Positions 1-4,990 of a DNA stretch of 8,949 nt are shown piece by piece. The stretch's first letter is position 1; every line of letters starts with the position of its first letter. The notes beneath the pieces are model-generated. The model was given only the letters and a program-made list of their open reading frames with translations. It ran no database searches and was not told where the DNA came from. Source of the DNA: Patescibacteria group bacterium. Its GTDB lineage: Bacteria; Patescibacteriota; Microgenomatia; UBA1400; MFAQ01. The position numbers were made by a program, and so were the translations under genes. The DNA is taken from assembly GCA_018817845.1 (NCBI GenBank), contig JAHITH010000022.1:1-8949 (forward strand). Direction: 5' to 3'.

Positions 1-227
1 ATTTCGCCTACCAACTTCAGGTTCACCACCGTCCTTTCAACCCCATCATCTGGCAATTCCACTTTTTCCGGAGCCCTACCAATCCTATATTCCACCACAT
101 CCAACCCACCTCCTCCCACAGGGTAACTTAAATTAATATCTTCTCCTACCCTCAACTCCCATATACTTCCCACTTTTCTTTCCTCACCAAACTTAATCCT
201 TACTTCTCCTTCTCCATTTTCTTCCAT
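1..227 (-). CDS. hypothetical protein, 3' part outside window
   Basis: The first 75 codons of a minus-strand gene start at an ATG at 227-225; an in-frame TGA lies two codons upstream, so the start is firm. The protein begins MEENGEGEVRIKFGEE and continues as alternating charged and beta-type segments with a Gly-rich turn near residues 37-41. No signal peptide, membrane segment or catalytic motif is visible. It lies 22 nt downstream of the rho stop codon on the same strand, but has its own -10 box (TATAAT, 240-235) ending 7 nt before the ATG and a TTGAAA -35 inside the end of rho. It can therefore be transcribed on its own as a leaderless mRNA. Codon use is G/A-rich, like rho. I do not recognise the family. 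Confidence 0.7.
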   Translation of the reverse strand, partial: MEENGEGEVRIKFGEERKVGSIWELRVGEDINLSYPVGGGGLDVVEYRIGRAPEKVELPDDGVERTVVNLKLVGE

Positions 228-234
228 ATCTCAA

Positions 235-264
235 ATTATATACCAAAACTTACCCTTCTTTCAA
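235..264 (-). promoter_or_regulatory. promoter for the gene at 227, inside the 3' end of rho
   Basis: Reading the minus strand, TTGAAA (264-259), an 18-nt spacer and TATAAT (240-235) are followed by 7 nt and then the ATG at 227. Transcription starting 6-8 nt after the -10 box would give an mRNA with no leader. The -35 box overlaps the last rho codons. Confidence 0.55.
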
Positions 265-1464
265 ACTAGCCAAAAATTCTTTATTCGTCTTCGTCTTCTT
301 CAATCTATCCAACACCAAATTCAACGCCTGCTCCCTATCATTCAACTGACTCATCATATTATGCATCAAAACCACGCTCTGATACTCAGAGTTAGAAAAC
401 AACAGATCATCCCTTCTGGTACTAGACTTCAAAATATCAATCGCTGGATAAATCCTTCTCTCCGCCAATTTTCTATCCAGCACCAACTCCATGTTACCCG
501 TACCCTTAAACTCCTCATAAACCAAATCATCCATCCTGGAACCCGTGTCCACCAAAGCCGTACCAATAATAGTCAAGCTACCTTTTTCCTCAAAATTTCT
601 AGCCGCACCAAAAAATCGTTTAGGTGGATACAAAGCCGCCGGATCAAACCCACCACTCAAAGTCCTACCAGACGTAGGCATAGCCAAATTATACGCCCTA
701 GCCAAACGAGTAACCGAGTCCAACAAAATCACCACGTCCTTACCCTGCTCCACCAATCGCTTGGCTCTTTCCAAAGCTATTTCCGCCACCCTGGTCTGAT
801 CCTCTGCTTTCTCATCAAAATTACTAGCCAAAGTTTCTCCAAGCATTTTAGAATCCTTAGTTACTTTCTCTATGTGTCTAGTAATATCCGTTACCTCCTC
901 CGGACGCTCACCCACCAACACCGCCATCAAATGAATATCGGGGTGATTCTTTGCCACACCAGTAGCAATTTCCTTCAATATTGTAGTCTTTCCAGCCTTA
1001 GGTGGAGACACAATCAAACCTCTCTGACCCTTACCAATGGGGCACATTAAATCAATCAATCTGTTAGACAATACATCCTTATCCGTCTCCAAAGTAATTC
1101 TCTCATTAGGAAACACCGGTACTCCCTTATCAAATCTAGGCCTATTACCCAGTTTTCCAGGCAAAACACCATTAATTTTTTCAACCTTCGCCAAATTCCA
1201 ATAACCATTCTGATGACCCCCAGGCCTTTGAGCCACTCCAACCACCATATCTCCAGCTCTTAAACTATTATTTCTTACAATAATACTGCCCACAACCACA
1301 TCATCATCACAGGGTTTCAAATTTACCCTCAACATTCCCCTTCCATCTCTGGCTAAATCCAAAACACCAGACACTTCCTGTTCTTCTTGTTTTACAACAG
1401 GCCTATTAAATACAGGGGCAGAATTCCCAACCCGTGCACCCGCAATCATCTTACCGTTATTCAT
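250..1464 (-). CDS. rho: transcription termination factor Rho, short N-terminal form
   Basis: Rho is the hexameric RNA-dependent ATPase that releases transcripts from RNA polymerase. The RecA-type motor is complete: Walker A SPPKAGKT (153-160), catalytic Glu186 in GERPEEV, Walker B DVVILLDS (243-250), Q-loop PTSGRTLSGG (263-272), R-loop region FKGTGNMEL (319-327) and arginine finger Arg350. The cold-shock RNA-binding domain starts near residue 32. Only about 30 residues precede it, so the N-terminal helical domain of E. coli Rho is absent; an in-frame TAA two codons before the ATG rules out a longer start. Within the RNA-binding domain the RNP1 aromatics are replaced (DGRGMLR, 40-46, where E. 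coli has DGFGFLR) and the Tyr80 position is Val. The residue matching E. coli Asp210 is Gly185, and about nine residues are inserted around 200-209. No Shine-Dalgarno is seen. Identity is certain; altered RNA selectivity is inferred. Confidence 0.98.
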   Translation of the reverse strand: MNNGKMIAGARVGNSAPVFNRPVVKQEEQEVSGVLDLARDGRGMLRVNLKPCDDDVVVGSIIVRNNSLRAGDMVVGVAQRPGGHQNGYWNLAKVEKINGVLPGKLGNRPRFDKGVPVFPNERITLETDKDVLSNRLIDLMCPIGKGQRGLIVSPPKAGKTTILKEIATGVAKNHPDIHLMAVLVGERPEEVTDITRHIEKVTKDSKMLGETLASNFDEKAEDQTRVAEIALERAKRLVEQGKDVVILLDSVTRLARAYNLAMPTSGRTLSGGFDPAALYPPKRFFGAARNFEEKGSLTIIGTALVDTGSRMDDLVYEEFKGTGNMELVLDRKLAERRIYPAIDILKSSTRRDDLLFSNSEYQSVVLMHNMMSQLNDREQALNLVLDRLKKTKTNKEFLASLKEG

Positions 1465-1538
1465 ATATTAATACTGAAAAATCACTAATAAATAAAAATA
1501 CTCTTTAAATATCCATCACCTTAAAGATACCAACTTCT

Positions 1539-1544
1539 ATTATA
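1539..1544 (-). promoter_or_regulatory. possible -10 box for rho
   Basis: A perfect TATAAT on the minus strand (1544-1539) would start a transcript near 1532 and give rho a leader of about 68 nt. The hexamer at the usual -35 distance is a poor match. The TTGACA seen in this stretch is only 3 nt from the -10 box and cannot act with it. Rho may also be transcribed from the stronger promoter at 1803-1775. Confidence 0.35.
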
Positions 1545-1572
1545 TCCTGTCAAGACTCAAAAACTTCCACCC

Positions 1573-1634
1573 GTCATTCTGGCTTGTCCAGAATCGATTC
1601 CGGATGCGTTCATAAATTCACTTACCAGAATGAC
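1573..1634. repeat. intergenic palindromic element
   Basis: A 62-bp stretch is bounded by perfect 10-bp inverted arms, GTCATTCTGG (1573-1582) and CCAGAATGAC (1625-1634). The left arm can instead form a local hairpin, ATTCTGG / CCAGAAT (1576-1582 with 1588-1594), and GAATCGATTC (1591-1600) is a further palindrome. This nested design resembles dispersed intergenic palindromic repeats of bacteria (general knowledge). Whether it recurs in this genome cannot be seen here; there is no second copy in the window. Confidence 0.5.
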
Positions 1635-1636
1635 AA

Positions 1637-1768
1637 GAAAAAATGGTCTTAGAAAAGTTAATTAAGGGTGGAGCGCGTAAGACCTACGATTACAGCACTT
1701 ATTTTCGGGCACTGCCAGCCTAACCCATTCCACCTTCAATTAACTCTAAGGTTGTCAATATCAAACTA
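1637..1768 (-). ncRNA. candidate small RNA or rho leader attenuator, about 130 nt
   Basis: On the minus strand a near-consensus promoter (1803-1775) predicts a start near 1768. The RNA has no open reading frame. Its ends pair: 1729-1745 with 1656-1672 (15 of 17 Watson-Crick plus one G-U), extended by CTTAG/CTAAG (1750-1746 with 1652-1648) across a 3-nt bulge. Inside are two small hairpins: CAGTGC/GTGCTG with two G-U pairs around a loop starting CCGAAAA, and CGTA/TACG. Four nt after the closing stem comes T6 (1643-1638), the layout of an intrinsic terminator. The shape is a three-way junction of about 103 nt. I looked for tRNA, 5S rRNA and SRP RNA signatures and found no T-loop and no GGAAG...GCAGC motif, so the class is unknown. 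It could be a free sRNA or a terminator/antiterminator controlling rho, which begins 170 nt downstream. Confidence 0.45.
1638..1750 (-). terminator. intrinsic terminator ending the candidate small RNA
   Basis: The long stem 1729-1750 / 1648-1672 is followed on the minus strand by ACCA and then TTTTTT (1643-1638). The closing helix is A/T-rich at its base, which makes it weaker than the terminator at 6468-6529. It would stop transcripts before they reach rho. Confidence 0.45.
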
Positions 1769-1774
1769 TCCCAT

Positions 1775-1803
1775 ACTATATCACTTACACTCAACCCTGT
1801 CAA
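1775..1803 (-). promoter_or_regulatory. strong minus-strand promoter with extended -10
   Basis: Reading the minus strand: TTGACA (1803-1798), a 17-nt spacer ending in TGA, then TATAGT (1780-1775). The perfect -35, optimal spacing and TGn extension match other promoters in the window (4475-4503, 8726-8753). Unlike those, no ATG lies 6-7 nt downstream, which is why an RNA gene or leader is proposed. Confidence 0.65.
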
Positions 1804-1824
1804 CCTTCAAGAATAATATAAAAT
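1797..1824 (+). promoter_or_regulatory. weak promoter candidate for the sortase gene
   Basis: CTGTCA (1797-1802), 16 nt, then TAAAAT (1819-1824) ends 6 nt before the ATG at 1831; TATAAA at 1817-1822 is an alternative -10. The -35 overlaps that of the divergent promoter at 1775-1803, so the two could compete. A second weak pair is TTGTCA (1752-1757) with TACTAT (1774-1779). Confidence 0.3.
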
Positions 1825-1830
1825 AACTAC

Positions 1831-2484
1831 ATGAAACGCCCGTTCCTTATCCTCGGCTCCACCCTTTGGCTTCTAGCCCTTGCCCTTGCCTTTCTCCCCT
1901 CCTGGCCTCACATCTACTACCGACTCTCCCCCCAAACCTCCCAATCCCTCGCCCAGGGTATTTCAAACACAGTCTCTGAAAAAGGTCAGACCCTAACAGG
2001 AGCGGCTACAGCCGCGGGCCCTCTCGGCCAAGAGGCCGAGGGAGGGTCTGACCTTAATAATCTCCCCCCCGTCGACCCCTCCCTCCCCAAAGAAAATGGC
2101 CTCATTATAAAAACCATTGGGGTAAGAGGAAAAATCCACCAAGGGAAAAACTGGCAAGAAATCCTCAAAAACGGCATCTGGCAGGTCCCCGGTTTCGGCA
2201 CCCCAGAAGACAACAGCCAACCCATCATCCTAGCCGCCCACCGCTGGGGTTACCTAAACTGGACCAATCAATTCCGTTACCTAAATTCCTTTTATAACCT
2301 GCCAAAACTCAATATTGAGAACAAAATTACCATCAACTGGAACCAACGCCAGTACATATACAAAGTATATCAAGAAGAAATAAACGAAGAAATAACAGAT
2401 TACTCCGCCGACCTAATTCTATACACCTGCCAACTTTGGAACTCCCCCATCCGCATAATAAAATACGCCAACCTAACTAATTAA
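1831..2484 (+). CDS. membrane-anchored sortase family transpeptidase
   Basis: Sortases cut surface proteins at a C-terminal sorting signal and join them to the envelope or to each other. This 217-aa protein has an N-terminal membrane anchor (about 5-23), a low-complexity linker (about 35-88) and a sortase domain (about 90-215). The catalytic set is visible: His137 in ILAAHRWG, Cys200 in LILYTCQLW, Arg208 in SPIRIIKYA. The order and the Cys-to-Arg spacing fit the family, so the enzyme is probably active outside the membrane. The residues around the His differ from the common GH, and I do not assign a class. A likely substrate is encoded at 4511-4963. The linker DNA from 1982 to 2055 is G+C-rich and palindromic and looks inserted. 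No Shine-Dalgarno precedes the ATG. The stop codon is followed at once by a perfect hairpin (2484-2508). Confidence 0.88.
   Translation: MKRPFLILGSTLWLLALALAFLPSWPHIYYRLSPQTSQSLAQGISNTVSEKGQTLTGAATAAGPLGQEAEGGSDLNNLPPVDPSLPKENGLIIKTIGVRGKIHQGKNWQEILKNGIWQVPGFGTPEDNSQPIILAAHRWGYLNWTNQFRYLNSFYNLPKLNIENKITINWNQRQYIYKVYQEEINEEITDYSADLILYTCQLWNSPIRIIKYANLTN
1982..2055. repeat. multi-hairpin palindromic element inside the sortase gene
   Basis: Perfect 13-bp inverted arms AAGGTCAGACCCT (1982-1994) and AGGGTCTGACCTT (2043-2055) enclose two more perfect hairpins: GCGGCT/AGCCGC (2002-2007, 2010-2015) and CTCGGCC/GGCCGAG (2023-2029, 2034-2040). The result is a cloverleaf-like 74-nt fold, clearly richer in G+C than the gene around it. 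It encodes Gly/Ala-rich linker between the membrane anchor and the catalytic domain, with no stop codon. The layout recalls palindromic elements known to insert in frame into rickettsial genes; that relationship is analogy only. Confidence 0.65.
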
Positions 2485-2508
2485 AGTTTCCTTGTAAAAA
2501 GGAAACTT
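2484..2508. repeat. perfect hairpin at sortase stop, overlapping the next promoter
   Basis: AAGTTTCCTT (2484-2493) and AAGGAAACTT (2499-2508) form a perfect 10-bp stem with the loop GTAAA. It starts on the last base of the sortase stop codon and contains the -35 of the ATPase pseudogene. There is no downstream T-run, so an operator, or a Rho-independent role in protecting the mRNA end, are both possible. Confidence 0.55.
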
Positions 2509-2520
2509 CTATGATATACT
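2492..2520 (+). promoter_or_regulatory. promoter of the ATPase pseudogene (leaderless type)
   Basis: TTGTAA (2492-2497), a 17-nt spacer ending in TGA, and TATACT (2515-2520), with 6 nt to the ATG at 2527. The extended -10 TGATATACT is identical to the one at 4495-4503. The -35 sits in the loop and right arm of the hairpin at 2484-2508. Confidence 0.6.
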
Positions 2521-2526
2521 TTCCTT

Positions 2527-3334
2527 ATGAACAAGAAAGATTTACTCAAAACAATTATTCTAGATAATCAAACCGCAGACTTACCAAAAACATCTTCATC
2601 ACAGGCTCCAACGCCAGTCTTCTAAGTCAAGAAATAGCCACCAGTCTCAGAGGTAAAACCATCACCTTCGAAGTCTTTCCTCTTTCGTTTAAAGAGTTTG
2701 TAAATATCCACAAACCAAATCTTAATCCCCACATTAGTAAAGATCAAGCCATTATAAAAAAAACATTTCAAGAGTTTCTTAAATTTGGTGGTTTCCCAGA
2801 AATCATAAAATCAAACAAGGAAATTAAAACCAAAATCTTACAAGAATACTTCAACACCATGATTTTACGTGACCTCATCGACCGTTATCAAGTAAGCCAG
2901 CCCACAGTTCTTAAGTATTTTATCAAAAGAGTAATAGGCAATAGCGCCAAGGAATTTAGTAGCCATAAAATTTACAACGAAATAAAATCACAAGGCTACA
3001 AAATCAGTAAAAACTCAATTTACTCATTCCAAGACTATACTCAAAATATCTATCTTTCACTTTTTATATCCAAATATTCCCACTCAATTATCTGCAAAAT
3101 GGTTTCGAGTGCGATTTTATAATCTCAGATCAACAAAAACCCATACAAGCCATGCAGGTTTGTACCACAATAGAAGATCAAGACACTTTAAAAAGGGAAT
3201 TACACGGACTAACCAAGGCCTGCAAACTACTTGGGCTAAAAAAAGGGACCATCATAACCCTAGATCAAGAACAAAAAATTAAACAAGAAGACATCTCCAT
3301 CTCCGTCATTCCCGCCTGGAAATACTTTCTCTAA
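2527..3334 (+). pseudogene. broken AAA ATPase with DUF4143 and C-terminal nuclease-like fold
   Basis: Three frames carry consecutive pieces of one protein of the AAA_14/DUF4143 family, usually about 400 aa. Piece 1 (from ATG 2527) begins MNKKDLLKTIILDNQ and runs to about 2588. Piece 2 (about 2586-3090) begins NIFITGSNASLLSQEI, then FPLSFKEF and the DUF4143-type segments FLKFGGFPEI and MILRDLIDRY. Piece 3 (about 3080-3334) has GFECDFIISDQQ and ends VIPAWKYFL, as is usual for the family. Between pieces 1 and 2 the whole P-loop and Walker B region is missing (roughly 80-100 codons by family knowledge). Between pieces 2 and 3 the segment before the ECDF motif is missing. Both breaks also change frame, so no functional ATPase can be made. 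Its promoter and start codon are still intact. The stop overlaps the stop of the convergent gene by 3 bp. Confidence 0.85.
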
Positions 3335-4425
3335 ACTTTCGCTTTTCTCTTTATCTTCATGCTCCCAAAAAATCTTTGCCATTCTTCTGGGCTACTACTA
3401 GCATCAACCGACCTTCCATTCAAACTATAGTGTCTCCCTGTACCACTACCCATTTTACTCACTTCTGGCATTATCTTAAACAAATCCTCCAACCTCACCA
3501 CTCTACCAACATGCTCCCCATTGCTCGCCTGCATCAATAAAACACCATCAGAACGCTGCAAAACCTCCACTTCTGGTTTCCCAGTCCGCATCTCCATTAT
3601 TCCCACCACCTCAGCCACCCTCTTTCTAACCTCATTTTTACCATCTTGCCAGCCCAACTTCTCCAAATGCACCACCACCTCATACCTATCATCCTCTTTC
3701 TCTTTCTCTTTCTCTTTCGTTTCCCTCTTTCCCCTAGCATATTTCACAGCATCTTCATTCAAAACTACAATCCCAGGTCGACTCACCCCATCAATCTCCA
3801 AATGTTCAATAACTTGACACAACATCTCAGTTGAAACATTACTCATTTCGCTTCCAACCTGCTCAACAAACCCTGTCGTACCATCCTCCATAGCAAAAAC
3901 AGTAAATACATCTTTCACAGACACATCATGCCAATCCTCATCTTTACTAAAAACCAATCTTAATTGACCCCCATTCTCTCCTTCCGCCACATCCACCCCA
4001 ATCATCAAATCTTCGTCTTTTACAGCCTCATCTTTCCACCATTTCACAAACAAAGCAACATCTCTCCTTGATTGTTCTGATTCAATCCGTTCAATCCACT
4101 CTGGTTTAAACATCAACTTAACCTCACTCATTGTTAAAGGCTTTTCTTCTCTCGACCCTTCCCTTCTATCATCTGGCCCCTCCACCACACCTTCAGCCAA
4201 ATCTCCATCACCATAAACAATATTTCTTACCGCTCCTTCAAAACCCCTCGTTGAAGTTGGTTTACCACTTAATCCAACTTCAGACAAAGCACCCTTTTCC
4301 AACTCAGGATCTCTAGGAATCTTTCTACCTTCACTCTTCTCTATCGTCGAAGCGTCAGAATGCAACAAATTACCATGTTCCTGCTTTAATTGGTTATTAA
4401 GTGCTCTTGTCTCTGGATCATCCAT
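3331..4425 (-). CDS. hypothetical acidic protein, possible internal duplication
   Basis: I do not recognise this 364-aa protein. It is hydrophilic, with no signal peptide or membrane segment, so probably cytoplasmic. The first 100 residues are low-complexity and likely disordered. A folded part follows from about 101 (MSEVKLMFKPEWIERIESEQ), then a Lys-Glu run (238-244) encoded by a hexanucleotide repeat. Two stretches look alike: about 155-180 (LRLVFS ... VSVKDVFTVFAME) and about 295-322 (VLLMQAS ... VVRLEDLFKIMPEV), which suggests a duplicated beta-rich unit. The open frame extends to a GTG at 4434, but I choose the ATG at 4425: a TGATATAGT extended -10 (4441-4433) ends 7 nt before it and overlaps the GTG. 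It is divergent from the gene at 4511 and convergent with the ATPase pseudogene, overlapping stop to stop. Confidence 0.75.
   Translation of the reverse strand: MDDPETRALNNQLKQEHGNLLHSDASTIEKSEGRKIPRDPELEKGALSEVGLSGKPTSTRGFEGAVRNIVYGDGDLAEGVVEGPDDRREGSREEKPLTMSEVKLMFKPEWIERIESEQSRRDVALFVKWWKDEAVKDEDLMIGVDVAEGENGGQLRLVFSKDEDWHDVSVKDVFTVFAMEDGTTGFVEQVGSEMSNVSTEMLCQVIEHLEIDGVSRPGIVVLNEDAVKYARGKRETKEKEKEKEDDRYEVVVHLEKLGWQDGKNEVRKRVAEVVGIMEMRTGKPEVEVLQRSDGVLLMQASNGEHVGRVVRLEDLFKIMPEVSKMGSGTGRHYSLNGRSVDASSSPEEWQRFFGSMKIKRKAKV
3694..3717. repeat. hexanucleotide tandem repeat (CTCTTT)4
   Basis: Four exact CTCTTT units lie inside the minus-strand gene and encode alternating Lys-Glu. Because the unit is a multiple of three, slippage would lengthen or shorten the charged run without a frameshift. 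Confidence 0.85.
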
Positions 4426-4432
4426 GCACTCC

Positions 4433-4462
4433 ACTATATCACCACCAAATCTCCAAATGCAA
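4433..4462 (-). promoter_or_regulatory. promoter of the minus-strand gene at 4425 (leaderless type)
   Basis: Reading the minus strand: TTGCAT (4462-4457), an 18-nt spacer ending in TGA, and TATAGT (4438-4433), with 7 nt to the ATG at 4425. It stands back to back with the promoter at 4475-4503, with only 12 bp between their -35 boxes. Confidence 0.5.
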
Positions 4463-4474
4463 CAGCCCTATAAC

Positions 4475-4503
4475 TTGACAACTAGTGCTTTAACTGATAT
4501 ACT
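4475..4503 (+). promoter_or_regulatory. near-consensus promoter of the 150-aa surface protein
   Basis: TTGACA (4475-4480), a 17-nt spacer ending in TGA, then TATACT (4498-4503). The ATG at 4511 lies 7 nt after the -10 box, so the expected transcription start is the start codon itself or the base before it. This is the cleanest leaderless promoter in the window. Confidence 0.75.
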
Positions 4504-4510
4504 TCCCCCC

Positions 4511-4963
4511 ATGAAACAAAACACACTCAGATTCTTACCCCTAATTATTATTCTTTTCTCCGTTGTTGGAGTCCTTTCTTGGTACGCCAAAAACCAACCA
4601 ACCACAGAAAAAATAAAACCAGAAGTGATAAGTCCCGCAAATCTACAATCAGAAAATTTAATCCTCTCCCCCACCCCCACTAGTTCATTCTTCTTCACAG
4701 ACGAACCCGTAAACGAATCCACCGCTATTCCTTCCACCTCCGAGGTGGAAGATTCCAACACAACCACAACTTTACCCGCCCAAGTTTTGCCAGAGCAAAA
4801 GTTAGGCGTGGCCACCATCTGCACCCCTGTCTACGGCATGGCCGACACCTGCACAGAACATATAGTAGTAGACACCGGCGCCGAATCCGCCGTAGCCTAC
4901 TCCCTTTCCGCCTTTTCCTATCTAGCCGGCCTCCTCGCCTTCGTCAAGTCCAAGAAATCATAA
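4511..4963 (+). CDS. membrane-anchored Ser/Thr-rich protein with sorting-like C-terminus
   Basis: This 150-aa protein has an N-terminal hydrophobic segment (about 8-24, LPLIIILFSVVGVLSW region), a long Ser/Thr/Pro-rich linker (about 28-96), a short segment with two cysteines (104 and 114), then VVDTGAES (119-126), a second hydrophobic stretch (127-145) and the basic tail KSKKS. A TG-containing motif, hydrophobic helix and positive tail at the extreme C-terminus is the layout of a sortase sorting signal; DTGAE takes the place of LPxTG. With a sortase at 1831-2484, I infer that this is its substrate. A longer frame opens at 4424, but the promoter at 4475-4503 lies inside that extension, so I place the start at 4511. 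The short gap to hicB (27 nt) contains an independent -10 box. Confidence 0.7.
   Translation: MKQNTLRFLPLIIILFSVVGVLSWYAKNQPTTEKIKPEVISPANLQSENLILSPTPTSSFFFTDEPVNESTAIPSTSEVEDSNTTTTLPAQVLPEQKLGVATICTPVYGMADTCTEHIVVDTGAESAVAYSLSAFSYLAGLLAFVKSKKS
4731..4751. repeat. 9-bp hairpin within the linker of the surface protein
   Basis: CTTCCACCT (4731-4739) and AGGTGGAAG (4743-4751) form a perfect stem with a 3-nt loop in the Ser/Thr-rich linker region. Like the larger element in the sortase gene, it sits in sequence with little protein constraint. Confidence 0.5.
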
Positions 4964-4975
4964 CCTTAACCTTCC

Positions 4976-4984
4976 TGATATAAT
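4976..4984 (+). promoter_or_regulatory. extended -10 promoter of hicB (leaderless type)
   Basis: TGATATAAT (4976-4984) is a full extended -10 box and ends 6 nt before the ATG at 4991. No -35 match is visible, as expected where an extended -10 suffices. A HicB repressor would be expected to bind near here, but I see no clear palindrome. Confidence 0.55.
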
Positions 4985-4990
4985 TGACCC

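Noticed and set aside
361..1050. Long open frames on the + strand opposite rho
   Set aside because: They are fully inside a conserved rho gene, show no family pattern and have low-complexity composition that reflects the antisense of rho codons.
1551..1556. TTGACA on the minus strand near the rho -10 box
   Set aside because: It lies only 3 nt from TATAAT, too close to serve as its -35; no other -10 fits it.
1662..1736. tRNA-like fold (GGTGGA/TCCACC ends about 68 nt apart) on the minus strand
   Set aside because: There is no T-loop GTTC, no credible anticodon arm and no CCA; 5S and SRP RNA signature motifs are also absent, so only an unclassified RNA is claimed.
3521..3834. Ser/Phe-rich + strand frames opposite the 364-aa gene
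   Set aside because: Composition is the complement of Glu/Lys-rich coding on the minus strand, and there is no promoter or start signal.
4424..4510. Upstream extension of the surface-protein frame to an ATG at 4424
   Set aside because: The near-consensus promoter at 4475-4503 lies inside it, and starting at 4511 gives a proper N-terminal hydrophobic anchor preceded by basic residues.
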